A stretch of 64,000 bases of DNA, from contig JANVCC010000152.1 in NCBI GenBank assembly GCA_025345505.1, positions 310,001 to 374,000 of the forward strand. Reading direction: 5' to 3'. This DNA comes from Todiramphus chloris collaris (lineage: Eukaryota; Chordata; Aves; Coraciiformes; Alcedinidae). The notes below the pieces were generated by a model. The model was not told where the DNA came from, made no database searches, and saw only the letters and a program-made list of their open reading frames with translations. This document shows, one piece after another, positions 1-12,349 of this stretch; within the stretch, counting starts at the first letter, position 1; every line of letters starts with the position of its first letter. Both the position numbers and the translations under genes were made by a program.

Positions 1-143
1 GAACTTATGAGTGATCCCCCTCTGTCCCATCTTGACCCACAAGCCTTTCATTATGTTTTCTATCCACTTTCCAGCTGAGTATGGGAAGTGATAGTGTGGC
101 TTTGGTGGGGACCTGGCATCCAAACCAGGGTCAACTCATCACA
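1..143 (+). mobile_element. 3' end of a family-A endogenous retrovirus LTR (cut by window edge)
   Basis: The window opens inside the U5 end of an LTR. The phrases around 'cttgacccacaagcctttc', 'ctttggtggggacctggca' and 'ccagggtcaactcatcaca' match the terminal part of an LTR family that I recognise from neoavian genomes and that recurs at 6.0, 39.5 and 47.8 kb here. It ends in CA near position 143. The rest lies outside the window, so solo LTR versus provirus cannot be decided. Recognition is from memory; there was no database search. Confidence 0.8.
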
Positions 144-3100
144 GCGATACAAACCTTCTGGCAGAGTGTTTCTAAGCAAAAAGTGAACCTCAAAAGCTTC
201 AGAGGTTGGGTTCATTCTGATAGTGAAAATGTTCATGTTTAGTCAAATCTTAACTTGAACATTGCAGGCCACCCAAAGGCCCATACTGTACATGAGTTTC
301 TGATGTTTTTGGAATATTTCAGCTAATGTGAAAATTACAGTGGAAACTTTTTGTATTTTAACTTAGATTTCTGTATTTATAAACTAACTGCTGTTGTTAC
401 ATGATTTAAACATCTTTCCATTTGAGGTACCCAGCTGAGTTTGGGTTTTCTTCTTAAAGAAGTAAAGACATGTCTATCCTCCCCATTTTAAAATGGTTGA
501 AGATGTTACCTCCTTTTGCCCAGCTATTCTGATGGGCTTGTTGCTCACACAATGTGGAGAGTCTTCAATCCATGGATTAACTGAAAGAGTTCAGTCATTT
601 CAGGTTATTTCATTATAAAAGGATTTTGTGAGACTCCCTGCTCTCCCTGTATATCACTCAGTGCCTGAAACACCTCACACAAATTTCTGTGTCCTGCTGA
701 AGAACTTGCTTGTAGGTTTAGTGGTCTGTGAAATCATGCAAAAAGGCTCTATAGCAGTGGGTGATGTTAGCTGATTCCTTCATGATAATACCAGAATCTA
801 CCATCATACCTCCAGTAGCATCCCACCATTAAGTGCTACAGATAAGAATCACTAAAATATCAGGAGAGTACAAGTGGGAGCACAAGTAAGAGCAGGAAGC
901 TGATCTAATTTTCCTTGGAGGCTGGTACCTACTCCTAGGGGAATTCCTGAAACCTTCAGATCCCTGGCTGGCAGTACATGTGAGCAATTTGCTGGGAGCA
1001 GAAAGATGAGGATGTGATCTGCCTTCAGTTCATCACACTCAGTGGTTCTGGGGGATAGGAAGAAGCCAGGCACAATCTGCAGACAGGTAATGGCAGGCTG
1101 TAGGACAGGGACACACTGAGCTTGGGTAGTAACAGATATAGCTGCTTACTGTGAAGATTTAGGGTTATGGTGATGCACACAAAACTAATACCCCAGATAG
1201 CGAAATATAATACTGACACTTAATATCATTGGTAACATGTATACAGAATTGCTGATCCATCTGTATACTGCTGTATCAGTATAGTGCTCATCATTAAATA
1301 TGAGACATGAGGAAGAAGAGGAGCTCAAGTCTTATCCATTTTTATGATGTGCCTTGCCATGAAAAAGTAGATTTAAAGTTTTAAGGAAAAAAAATGCTTA
1401 TTCTATGCAAAACATGTTGGGGGTATTTAATCGTTTTACATTGTAAATAGCTTTGAAGGAAAGCTATGTCTCAGACTTCACCAAAGGTGAATTCAGCAGT
1501 CTCCACCTGGCATTATACCTCTGTCTATAAAACAAACATTGGATAAAGCATCCTCTGGCAAATTTTATCCATTGGTAACTAAAAACCATAGAAAGAAGCC
1601 AGTTAAGTATCTTTTCACGTCTACAGTTTGTTTCTAAGACTACCAGAAGAGTTTTCAAGCTCTGGTGACAAACTGAAGTCTTTGGTTCCACCATCTTATT
1701 TAATTTGCATTGGCATTACACAGGAGGCATCAGCCTCTGTCTCTGTGTGGCCAAAACCTGCCACACACTGTCTTTCTGAATAGAAGACTTCTCTATAATG
1801 AGATCTATTGACTTTATCTAGGGCTGAAGTTAAGATGTGATAGATAAACATTGTATTAGTTACTGAAAGCATTAGAGTTACTTGATAGCAGGCTTTTAAG
1901 ACTGGTGTAGTGTATACTTTGGGGTGGTTATGTATCCTCATCCAGGTAATTAATAATACATCAGCATAACTACAAAGTACTGTACATAAATGACTGCAGT
2001 TACAGTGTAAATAACTGCAGCATCTAACATTTAAAATGGATGTGTAGGAATATGAAAGAAATAAGAAGCAGTTGAACACATAGTACTAATCCGTCTGTTA
2101 TTAAAAAAAACCCCCACATTATTAATTAGTTAGATACAGTATAATTACGTAAACTGCAATAACTCTGTAATTACATAATACCTAGAGTTATAGTGTTGTA
2201 AAGTGTGATTGCTTCTTGTCTTATAATAACTCATGACCTGACATATACCTTGAAATTACTTCAAAAGAAGCAAGGTTAACTTTTAAGCTTCATGGACTTA
2301 GAATCTATTGAAGTAGATGGAAATCCCTGTTATTTCAATAAGCTTTAGAGTGGGATATATACATAAAACTATAATATGAGGAATAATAATTAAGTTCTTT
2401 GAAGAGGAAAGGAGTTCCTTCTTGCATTCATACCTAATACTCCACCGTTAAAGTGATTTTGACAAATAGAAAGAGTTAAGGAAAGGAAGAGAGAGAAAGG
2501 TTTGGGAAGATTATCCTCTTAACTATTTGGAATTAGGACCTAGTCCAAGCACAGATTTAGGCACCTTTATTCTACAGCTATTACTATACAAACAATACCT
2601 TTATTTTTGTTATTTATTTTCCCCTGTGTATTTTACTAGTGGTATATTATGTTTCATGAGGAAATATAAATAAATCATTGTTTTTGTAGTTCTTGGATAT
2701 GAAATGGTATCAATGTTTACTAATTTCATTGTCTGCAGAAGGCTCTATTGTTCCTTCTAGAAACACGTCTAAGATAAATGATAAATGCAATTCAGAAGTA
2801 AAGGGAATAACTATGAACTTCACTATTCTTAAAGATGATTATTATAAAGATATATGCTGATGTGACAACAGAAACAGCTGCCAGATACACAAGTTTTCTG
2901 GATTTAAAAGAGGGGTAAAAATAAAACAAAAAAAAAAAAAAAACAAAAAGAAGAAAACATTGGATGTGGGATTCCACATCCATCAACTTTAATCATCAGA
3001 GTAGGAAATCAAGAAAATTTAATGAGCCAGAGTTGGCAGAGAAATTTCTAAATAATTTGGAGAAAAAAGACATCAGTGATTTTGTAAGTTGTGGCACTGG

Positions 3101-3249
3101 TCTGTCAGTTACATAATGCATTTGAGTGAATGCAATGGATTTGGAACAAAGCATGTGTTAAAAAGCTTTATGTAAATTTCAACCCTGTAAATATGCTGGA
3201 ATTTTTAAGCTTCAGTTTTCTTCTTCTATTTAAGTCCTTTATTTTCCTT

Positions 3250-3302
3250 CTCTCTTTTTTTTTTTTTCTTTTTTTTTTTTGGTTTTTTTTTTTCTTTTTT
3301 CC
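3250..3302. repeat. T-rich low-complexity tract
   Basis: Runs of 9-13 T separated by single C or GG. It could be the poly(A) tail of a decayed antisense retroposon, but no body was recognised next to it. An apparent small plus-strand frame running through it (Phe-rich) is a product of this composition. Confidence 0.85.
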
Positions 3303-3565
3303 TGCCTTTCATTGGTTAGTTGGTTTTAATGCCAGATATCTTCATGATCTCTGATCTGAATTCATTCAGGTTAAAATTTCCCTTCCAGTCATATTTTATT
3401 CCTGTTTCTTTTACTAGGTCTCTATTAAAAACATCATAAATAACCACTCAGCTGAGCAACATAAAAGAATTACACTAGGCTTATGGAAGCAGAAAGCTAT
3501 TCATTACTACCTGCTACCTTTGGTGCAAAGAAGTACTAGGATCATCTAAGAATTCAAGAATTCAG

Positions 3566-3595
3566 TTTATAGCATGAGTTGGCTCATGCTATAAA
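3566..3595. repeat. Perfect 13-bp inverted repeat (hairpin)
   Basis: Left arm TTTATAGCATGAG (3566-3578), 4-nt loop TTGG, right arm CTCATGCTATAAA (3583-3595). All 13 pairs are Watson-Crick. No T-run follows immediately, and no gene lies next to it. It could form a cruciform in DNA or a stem-loop in RNA. Function unknown. Confidence 0.9.
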
Positions 3596-3792
3596 ACCAC
3601 AAAAAGTGGTAAAGAAAGTCCTGATCTGCATGTCCTTGGCTCAAAAGTAGTGTGAGATACTGCAGGCAATTATTTGTCATCACACTGTCCAACATTCTGC
3701 TGATACATTACTTAATATTTACACTGCTTCCAGGGGTTTCCATGATTCCCTGGGTTCAGAAGTTGCTTAGCTTTGGAAGTGGACAAAGAGTT

Positions 3793-3811
3793 CTACCACC
3801 AAAGGTGGTAG
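3793..3811. repeat. Perfect 8-bp inverted repeat
   Basis: CTACCACC (3793-3800), loop AAA, GGTGGTAG (3804-3811). It lies about 200 bp downstream of the 13-bp hairpin. Short enough to be chance. Confidence 0.85.
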
Positions 3812-4108
3812 CAAAAGATCCTTTCCATAGGAGTAGCAGACTTCAGAGCAATAGTTAAGGAATCTTCATTGTCATCATCTTCATCTCTAATTTTTGCTCA
3901 TTAATCCAATTTGAACAAGCAGTTGGAGAATTTAGTCCCATAATGCTTCAGTAATTAAATACTTTGGCATTTCCAAAACAAAATATTCCCCTTTTGGCAT
4001 ACCTACTCTCCATCAGATCTTTTAATCTCCTGAGGAACTTGGGCAGAGAGGCAGAATTCCTAACTCTGCTTATGTTTTTAACTAAAGAGGACCACTGGCA
4101 AAGTGATA

Positions 4109-4133
4109 ACCTGCAAGCCAGTAGTTTGCAGGT
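4109..4133. repeat. Perfect 8-bp inverted repeat overlapping a splice-donor-like string
   Basis: ACCTGCAA (4109-4116) and TTGCAGGT (4126-4133) are separated by 9 nt. The right arm runs into CAG|GTGAGTA, a good match to a vertebrate 5' splice site, but there is no supporting exon upstream. Confidence 0.75.
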
Positions 4134-5154
4134 GAGTATAAATTAAGTTCAAAGTTGTCATTAGACTGTAGTGTTAATTGCAAAATGGCAACAGGAAGAA
4201 AGGATGGTGCCAATTATAATAAGCTAAATTATTAGCTTTAAGATTACTAGGGAATCTAATAACAATACAATAATAATGACATTCTTGAAAGAAACTAGAT
4301 CCAGAAGCATTGCAAATTTCTGAATTCAACCCTCCCCGACAAAGATCAATGTAAACATCTGCAAACATTTAGCAATTAATTATTGATAATTCAATTTAAC
4401 TTGCTCTCTGTGTTGTTTACTGAAATTAAAGTCATTTAGTAATCAATAATCATCCTTATAAAGTAGGAGAAAAGTTAGCCAACAATAGTGCAGATCAATA
4501 AATTAGCTCATCTAATAGAACCTAATATTTTAGTTTAGCACACTATCTAAGAAATAGCACACACTATTTTCACTGAAGCAGCCATGAGCTATATGGATCC
4601 TTTGCATAATTTCCATCATAAAAAAAGAAATCCCAGTGATGATGGACTTAAATTCTTTTCTTGAAAGTTTGCAAGTATGTAAGTAAGCATAAATGGTTCT
4701 GTTCCCTTGAATACAGTTGAACTCAGTAAGTAAAATCACCTCACTTTGCTAGAATTACAAAGGGGTTCTTTAAACAGCACTTTTTGCAAAAGTCCTCTCT
4801 CAGCTTCAGTTCAGATTCATGTTATGAGCATTTATTAAGTTGCCTTTGATTTCCTTGCTGTTGTTACTCCATACACCTTTTCTGTTGCTTCCTTCTCCTA
4901 GGCACACAAATCTATTAAGTAGCACTGTCTCCTGATATTCAACATTTCTAACAACTCATTTTCCAACACCAGAGTATCTATGTGGTCTGCTAGATATTAT
5001 GAGCCTGTAATTTTATAGTCTTACAAATGGCTAGAACCACAAATGGCTAATACCAGTCTTTCACCTACTCCCAAAGACCCTTAATAACATAAGATATGCT
5101 CTTAAATAGAATCGTAGAATCAGAATATACTCTAAGGCTATACACTTCATAGCT

Positions 5155-5239
5155 GATATATACATATACTGAAGCTATATATAGTATATATATTATAGGT
5201 ATATATTATATGCTGAAGCTATATAATTTATAGCTTCAG
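5155..5239. repeat. AT-rich patch with repeated CTGAAGCTATA and a perfect hairpin
   Basis: CTGAAGCTATA occurs at 5169-5179 and again at 5213-5223. The second copy pairs perfectly with TATAGCTTCAG at 5229-5239 across a 5-nt loop, giving 11 bp. TA-rich sequence lies between the copies. It is probably a slippage or palindrome product in AT-rich DNA. Confidence 0.8.
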
Positions 5240-5760
5240 TGATGTTTTCAGACACTCCTGGTGTAGTAGGGTAACATTTCCTTATACAGTAAGTTTTCAC
5301 TAGTACTGTTTAACCAACCCTATACATAATTATAGTACATAAAAAATAATCAAAAATATTTTATACATTTAAATTTTTAACAGAATTTTTGTATCCTTAA
5401 TTTTTCTTCAAGGATTTAGGGCTGCAGGTAGATGACTATGTTGATAACTGGGACTGAGTTTAAGCTAGATGGATAGGATGTAAGAAACTACTGAACATGA
5501 CAAAAGAAATTGTTGGATGTAATAGTCAACAGTGCAAGAAGCTAAAAATGATTAAGGATAGCTCCAAAAAAATGACTGGATTTCACAGGTGGTTAAGGAT
5601 GATCTATATGATAAATGACCAAGTTTAGAGATAATGAATGGGGGCACTGGGGAAATTTTGGAGAGTAGGATTTGCAGGGCCAGCAACACACCTCAGCAAT
5701 ACCATTTGAACATAGCTGCAACAAAACTAGAACTTAGAAAGTACATCAGTCCTTGCTGAA

Positions 5761-5786
5761 TTTTTTTTTTTTTTTTTTTTTTTTTT
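5761..5786. repeat. Poly(T) run, 26 nt
   Basis: Uninterrupted T from 5761 to 5786. It may be the tail of an antisense retroposed sequence. The sequence to its left (5450-5755) was not recognised as a processed transcript. Confidence 0.9.
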
Positions 5787-6017
5787 GTGAGGGAACTGAC
5801 ACACAGAAAGGTATGCCCAAAGGTAGAAATAAAGGAGGACTAGAAAATGAGAAAAGGATAGTAAGGTAGGCAAGTCTTATGACTGATTCTCTCTGTATGT
5901 ACCTGCCAGCAGTCCCGTGCTTGATCAGTACAGCTGAAAGCAGGACAATAAACTCACTAGTTGTTCTTCCCATACTGTGTCCAAACTGTTTTTGTTGTCA
6001 GAAGGACAGGAGTTGTC

Positions 6018-6376
6018 TGTAGTTGTCTGCTCTATTGTGCTGCAGGGGCACAGCCAGCCTCACCATGGTCTTCACCACAGGCTGCAGGAGAATCTCTGCT
6101 CTGGCATCTGGAGCACCTCCTCCCCTTCCTTCTTGACTGATCTTGATGTCTACAGGGTTTTTTCTCTCACATTTTCTCACTCCTCTCTCTGGCTGCAGCA
6201 GTTGCTGTTGTGCAGAAGGTTTTTTCCCCCTTATGTTATCCCATAACTGCTACCATGGGCTCAGCTGTGGCCAGCGACAGGTCTGTCTTGGACATAGGGA
6301 AAGCTTCTAGTAGCTTCTCACAGAAGCCAGCCCTGTAGCTCCCCCATTACCAAAACCTTGCCATGCAAACCCAATA
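6018..6376 (-). mobile_element. Truncated family-A LTR, 5' (U3) portion, antisense
   Basis: Read on the minus strand, it starts near 6376 with a decayed TGTTYGGTTTRCATGGCAAG-type LTR start, then a GGTTTTGGTA segment, and later 'GGTGCTCCAG', 'CCTGCAGCCTGTGGTGAAG' and 'ACCATGGTGAGGC'. The same blocks occur in order in the LTRs at 39.5 and 47.8 kb. Homology fades near 6018, so the distal half (R and U5) is missing. The truncated end carries no poly(A) and no LTR terminus, suggesting deletion after insertion. Left edge uncertain by about 30 bp. Confidence 0.78.
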
Positions 6377-7035
6377 CAGACTGACAGCTCTTCATAGCTA
6401 ACCAAGAGTTTCTGAGCTGGGTGTCAACATACAGATGTCACCTTCTAGACCTGTTTAAAGAAAACTTCATACTGAAAGAAAGATGGGTGTCACAAAACTC
6501 TTCCAGAGACTGTAATTGACTCCAATTGAAAATTAATCCTTCTTCAAAGAAAATTTAACAATTCCCATTTATCACATCCCCTGTTATAATGACACATCAA
6601 GTTATGTTATTAAATGAATATTTTCCACAGTACATTTTGTAGTTTTTAAGGCGTTTGTTTCAATTTATGTGAGATCATCATGCAAGAGATTGAAAGCAGA
6701 AGGACATGGATGATGAGTCGAAGTCTTCCAAATTATTTAAGACTGTAGGTGAAGAAAAATCTGAATTGTGGTAAATACTGAAGAGAGGGCAGTACCATGA
6801 AACTCTGACTCATGCTTTTAATGGAAATTTAGAAGCAAGTTAGTCTCCTAGAGTAGAAACTACCATAACAAAATGTCACAAATGCTAACATTCAAAAAGT
6901 CCTTTTATTTTCCGTTAAAATCTATACACTAATAACTTGATAACAATCAAAATAATTAATCACCACAACAATTTCATTTGCACTACCTCAAAATTTGCTA
7001 CACATACAGATATGAACTCATTAGGTTCTGCAGAA
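6377..7035. other. Unassigned noncoding sequence
   Basis: Spacer between the truncated LTR and a CR1 tail. AT-rich, with no repeat or reading frame that I could recognise. Confidence 0.55.
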
Positions 7036-7245
7036 ACATAAGGAAAACTTTTTCACTGTGAGGGTGACAGAACACTGGAACAGGCTGCCCAGAAGGGTTG
7101 TGGAGTCTCCTTCTCTGGAGACATTTTAAATGTTCCTGGACATGTTCCTATGTGACTTGCTCTAGGTGGTCCTTCTCTGGCAGGGGTGTTGGACTAGATG
7201 ATCTTTTGAGTTCCCTTCCAACCCTTAACATTCTGTGATTCTGTG
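7036..7245 (+). mobile_element. CR1 LINE, 5'-truncated 3' end
   Basis: Contains the CR1 3' region in order: 'ggaaaactttttcactg', 'gagggtgacagaacactgg', 'aacaggctgcccag', 'ggactagatgatctttt', and the terminal octamers ATTCTGTG ATTCTGTG. About 210 bp remain, so only the last stretch of ORF2 and the 3' UTR. It belongs to the same ATTCTGTG-ending subfamily as the copy at 22.2 kb. CR1 lacks a poly(A) tail, consistent with the octamer end. Confidence 0.93.
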
Positions 7246-8879
7246 TGTGATTCTAGCAGTGTTTTCCCCAGGACTGTATGACCAGCCAGAATCACAGTGT
7301 TTTGTTTTAGCTATTCATGCATTATAGCAATGGCCATGCACCTAAATCCGTGTTTGTTTTACTGAACCTTTGTGTGTTGAAATATTCTGGAAAAATCTAA
7401 GGAAAGTGGTAAGCATAACATGGTCTTCAAATAAGATACTTCTTGTTCATGGTTCAGTAAAGTAGAGTAAATTGTAAGGAACAATCCTGTCTCTCTCCAT
7501 GAGAGAGCTTGAGTGCTGTTGAAAGGAGGAATGGAAAACAAGAATAACAACACAAAAGTCTATCTTTACAGAAGGATTTACATCACCAAAGTGTAATATT
7601 TAAGTGTCCTGATGTTTGATAAACATCAAAGGCTTGATTATTCCCACAGCTGAGCAAAAATAATAGCTTTCCTGAATTTCCTTTTGAATTGTACTTAGGA
7701 AAAAAAGAAGAAAGAAAGTTTATGGGGTCTACTTGCTTACTGGAATGCTTCTGATCAATGCCTCACTATGAACCAGTCTCGCTATTAGGTGTTCAAAGTA
7801 TTTTCATATATACTTGGATCCTTTTTTGCTGGATCACAGTCTCTTCTTCTTTTCACCTGAATGGACTATAAAAAACCTTGTGCTTCATGGCCTAAAAAGA
7901 GTCTCAGTGCTGTTTTCCCATAGTCCATTTCTAATTTCCCTGTAGAATAGAATGCAAAACACTATCTCACAAGAACATAACTTTAAAGTCTTGATCCATT
8001 AACAAATTTTGGACTTCTTGTTATACAACCTAAATAGCTAAAATTGGTGCTATTTCTTTGAATCAATTGAATTTATTCCACCTATGGATTTTCTCCATCC
8101 ATAAAGTACTAAACACTACAAATTTCTAGATCTGTTCTCCAGGCCTCAAAGGAGCTACTCAAAACCTTCAGGCTAAGTCTTAAAGACTTAAGCTAACAAC
8201 TTAAAGGAAGATGTTTGAGAGAAGAAAAATCTTATCAATAAAAGTTTTAACATACAGATTATATTAAGGGTGCTTAATATTAATTAATATTCTCCAGAAG
8301 AAAACTGAAGCTCATGCAGATTTACCTACAGTGAATTACTTTGATCTTTAAAGCAAAGAAGAAATGAGAAACATCCTGCTTAATTTTCAGTCAGAGAGTG
8401 TTCAGACAGGAAATAAAACTAGAAAAAAATATTGTCAAGGAAACTTAATAAAGGAATTTTATTGTTCGAAGTCAATTGACTTTTGAGTTAAGCATCTGTC
8501 CATCTAATGATGATACTTAGAATTATCTTCTGAGACAAAAATTCATTTAGGCCACAGCGAATTGGAGAAAATAAAGATCAATGGAGAAATTAATACACAA
8601 AAGCTAATAATGGGAACACACATAGGGAAACATTGGCAAGGTGGATAACCCAGGTAATGATGAGAAACATGTATTTTGCATTGTGCAGTGCAAGCTGTGG
8701 TATCCATTTCTTTGCATTGTCACTTACAGCTGGAGGGGGACAAAGAATGATGATAATCAGAAATCTGGAAAATAATACAACTGGATTTGTTAGCTGGCAA
8801 TAAAGAACACTGAGACAGACACGGTGCAGCTTTCACCTACTAGAAAAGCTACAGCAAAGGGAACAATTAGTTCTCCATG
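7246..8879. other. Unassigned noncoding sequence
   Basis: AT-rich, with no recognised repeat body. Only short open frames, none similar to a protein I know. Confidence 0.55.
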
Positions 8880-9140
8880 TTCAGGGAGGATAGGACAAGA
8901 ATTAATGTGTTTAAACTGCAGTGAAGAAGACTGGAATAGACATATGAAGAAACTGTATAGCAGTGAGGACAGTGAAACAGACTGCCATGGGCAGCTATGC
9001 AGTTCACATCACTGGAGGTCTCTGAGGGCTGTTTAGATGCACATCTGTAAGGAATTATATGGATATTGGTGATCCTGCCTTGGGATGCAGGGATAGAGTA
9101 GATGACCTTCACCTACTTCAGGTCTGTGTGGGTCTGTGAT
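8880..9140 (+). mobile_element. Old, decayed CR1-type LINE 3' end
   Basis: The order of phrases follows a CR1 3' end: 'agggaggataggacaagaa', then a decayed 'aaactg..agtgaagaagac' segment, 'ggaggtctctgagggctgtt', 'tagatgcacatctgtaagg', 'ggtgatcctgcc', and 'agagtagatgaccttcacc' before a weak GGTCTGTGTGGGTCTGTGAT end. Many substitutions separate it from young CR1s here, so it is an older subfamily. Boundaries are approximate. Confidence 0.68.
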
Positions 9141-11878
9141 AGGCAGTACAACACCTAATTACCACTTGCAACATTTAGGATAGGCCAGGGGATGTTACAT
9201 TGAAAAGGGACACTTCTCAAGTTTAACAGCAAGTTGTTTTCCCTGACTTACATGTTAACAGTCACCAGGAATAAATCTGAAAAACGTAATCAGAAAAAGG
9301 TTTGGTGTCCCCAGTTCTCACTCCAGTTTGTGACCACAGTCCTGTTGATTTCAAGATGTTGTAAATTATTGATCTAAATGTTTCTAGTGTCTCCTGCAAC
9401 ATATGCTGAAAATACACCCAATCTTTCTATTTTCATACTGACAATCTACAAGAATGAATTATCAAAATGCAGTGTTAGACCCTTAATGAATATATTATAC
9501 AACATTCCACTTGAGGGAAGATCCTTATCTTACTACTTAGATCATCTGTAAATGCTACGGAAAATCTAAAATACATAGACAGATAGATAGAACACAAGGT
9601 TGAATAAGTAATATTTTTCTGTCATGTGATCTCTGTGTTCCCAGTTCCTCCTTTATCTATTTGCCCTGTATTTAAAATTTTACATCTCTCTTTGAATCAT
9701 AATCCTACCTAGCACACTGGGCCTCATATCTTTTATGTAAATGTTGCTGTCAAAGTGGTCAAGCACACAGACACCCAGGGGTTTATGGAAGAATCTCACT
9801 TTTGAAATGAAGGTTAAGAAACATTCACTAAGATAAGTATAAACAGGCAAAAAAAAAAAAAGTAGTGAGACAAATTAATAGATGATGGCTTGACGGATTT
9901 ATGTCTGATGATATACTCCACAGTGCTGGAGAAATTCAAGTCTCTGAAGCCATTTGCAGTCCTAAACTGAGAATAGAAGGGACTCTGTCCTTTCCAAAAG
10001 AAATCTGGGAAAACAGCACACAGAGGCAATCTGTGCACTGTAGACTGGAGGAAGGATAACCAACCTGTGGACCACAGTGAGCTAGGTGTGAACTAGAGAA
10101 CAGTTTTATCTCTTCCCTATGTGTGCTGTTTGATTGATAAGCCAACCAAACTGGGTAATGTGAGTGCCGGAAAATGGGAAAGTGTAGACACCAATCCAGA
10201 GGGAAAGGATATATTAAGTCAGCTACAGATGTGAAAATGTAGTTACACTGGTCTCAGACCCAGGTTTCTACTAGGAGAAGTAAACACATAGAAGTTGGCC
10301 AGCCATTGCCTAAATATTGATCTGTTGTAAATAAAAACCAGAAGAAAACTTAAAGTTTGCACAGCCTGCATTTCACGGCTAAATTGTTTTGAGTCTAGTT
10401 CTCTGCGTTTATTTAAAGCATGTTTTCTAGACAGATATCCAGTTTGATTTGAAGACAAAAGAAACAAAGAAATCCTTCATTGCTTGTAGTTCTTCATCCT
10501 TTCCATCCCTGGCAGTGCTTAATTATCCCATAGTCAAAAATGTGTGTCATATTTTTTGCTTGAATTGTTTTAGCTTTAACTTCCAATGGTCTTCATTCTT
10601 GTAATACCTTTTTCCAAAAGATTGAAGATACTTCATCAAGTCACTACTCAATTTTCTTTTGATAAGTTATGCATACTGAACTCTCAGTGGAAAGCATTTG
10701 CTCTACTCATCAAAACATTTTGAAGCTCTTTGTTTCATCAGATTTGCCCTGTGAAAGAATGTGCAGTATATGGTGAAAACCAGTAAGAAGCAATTCTATC
10801 TGTGACACTTGGTGTCAGTTTCCTTAGAGTTCCTTATTCACTGTCTTGAAATCTTCTAGAGTCATCTGCTTAGTATTTTCCATCTTTTTCGAGATCAGTT
10901 AGATCAAACAGTACTCTGAAGTGTCACTTCAAATGCTGATTATTAATATTAATCAATTGCTAGAGTGGTATTTGACATCGTATCACTGAATACTCTAACT
11001 TCACAAGTAGCTGATCTGATAATAGATGACTAATGTTTAATATAATTGTTGACAATTCTGCAAGAGTAGGGCCAATGGAATGTATTGTGGTGCCGGGTGA
11101 GACACAAGTTCTAATTCTTCTTCTCTTCTATCAAACCTCCAAGTTCATAAATAATAAAGGAAATGTACTCCAAAACTTGCATGACAAATGCCAGAGGATT
11201 GTCAGTTTTAATGTCTGGGAGGATTAAAAAGGATATTTATACTACCTTACCGTAGGTATCCAGTATGGGTACCTAGCTTTGCCTTTTTAGATTCCTAATG
11301 AGTGTGATTCAGTGAAGGAATTTAACTTTGATATCAAAGAATATGGGTTTTTTGGGGGAGTAAGCTGTACCCTAAGTGTTAAGGAAATACCCTAAGTGTT
11401 ATTTAAAATGCCAACTCTTTCTTCCTGCTCACATGCTCAAATTTTGTTTGTATGGAAACCTGCAAATAGGAGAGAGACAAAAAGCAGTAATTTATGCTTG
11501 GGTAGCTTCTCAAAAAAAAAAGTTGTCACATGACACAAACTTTCTATCATTATAAAGTTTGAAAACTCCCTTTTGGGTTTGCACTTATCAATATGATTTT
11601 TCAAGGGACACTTGACCTGTAACACTGCTGGGATACTAAAAGGAAGATCCGCCTCTCAACATTATGAGATTAGAGGTCTCTGAGCATCAGAATTACATTA
11701 GAGCAAACTTTTACTGGTAAATTGAAGGTACACATTTAAAACCCATCTTAACATAATGAGAAGGCAGTAAAATACTCTCTCCTCAGGGACAAGGGCCAGG
11801 GACTTCCCAGATGTTGTCCTTGTTGAGTATGGTTCAGTAGGTGCCATAGTGCTAGAACTAGTCATCTGATGCTGCCAC
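9141..11878. other. Unassigned noncoding sequence
   Basis: No recognised gene or element. Contains an A-run near 9850-9861 and a 20-bp-period duplication of ACCCTAAGTGTTA at 11369-11401. Everything else appears unique at the scale I can read. Confidence 0.55.
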
Positions 11879-12349
11879 TGTTGTGGTTTAAGGGTGAACA
11901 GACTGAGTTGGGTGGGAGGACAGGTGGTAACTGTGGGATGCTGAGGAGTCAGAGGGCAGCTGTTATTCCCTTTGCCTTCTCTGCCACACTCCATATAACA
12001 AAGAGACAGGGAGTTGGGGGAGCTCTTCATTCGCAGGCTCTGGGAGCTGTCAGGGCATCTCAGCAGGGCTGGCCCTGGCTCCACGTGTGCTGTGCAATCC
12101 AATGCCATGCCAAAGTGGGTTTTGTGTATGGTTCTGTATCCTTCTGACATTAGTATTCCTTTTTCTGTTTTTTTCCTGTTATTCATTAAATTAGTTACAG
12201 TCTCAACTTCCAATGTTGAGTGCGGCATTTTTTTCATTTTTCCTTATTCCTTTTTTTATGCCCCCTGGGAGGAAGGAGGGAAGGGGCTAATTGAGGGAAA
12301 TCCTGCTGTATGTTTCATGTGGGCTTGCCCTGAGCCTGAAAGAGAGACA
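11879..12349 (+). mobile_element. Probable solo LTR of an avian endogenous retrovirus
   Basis: Begins with TGTTGTGGTTTAA and ends near GAGAGACA, which fits TG...CA termini. The 3' half has LTR-like architecture: an ATTAAA poly(A) signal at 12185-12190, then 'acagtctcaacttccaatg', then a purine-rich 'ccctgggaggaaggaggga' block. No target-site duplication could be matched. The open frames that cross both strands here are by-products of this relatively GC-rich block. It could instead be another interspersed repeat; strand follows the poly(A) signal. Confidence 0.5.

Larger units (their letters stand above)
144..6017. other. AT-rich sequence without recognisable gene
   Basis: No open frame resembles a known protein, and no exon chain is visible. 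Short homopolymer runs, several perfect inverted repeats (listed separately) and an AT-rich palindromic patch near 5.2 kb are the only structure seen. Around 5107-5130 the string 'aatagaatcgtagaatcag' resembles the reversed octamers of a CR1 3' end, but the adjoining sequence does not continue as CR1, so it is not annotated. Confidence 0.6.

Noticed and set aside
4125-4140. CAG|GTGAGTA string resembling a 5' splice donor at the end of a 60-codon frame
   Set aside because: A single good donor is expected by chance. There is no matching acceptor or conserved peptide upstream.
11698-12237. 179-codon minus-strand open frame, the second longest in the window
   Set aside because: It lies antisense across a probable LTR, has no recognisable domain, and overlaps open frames on the other strand. 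The higher GC of the LTR lowers stop-codon density.
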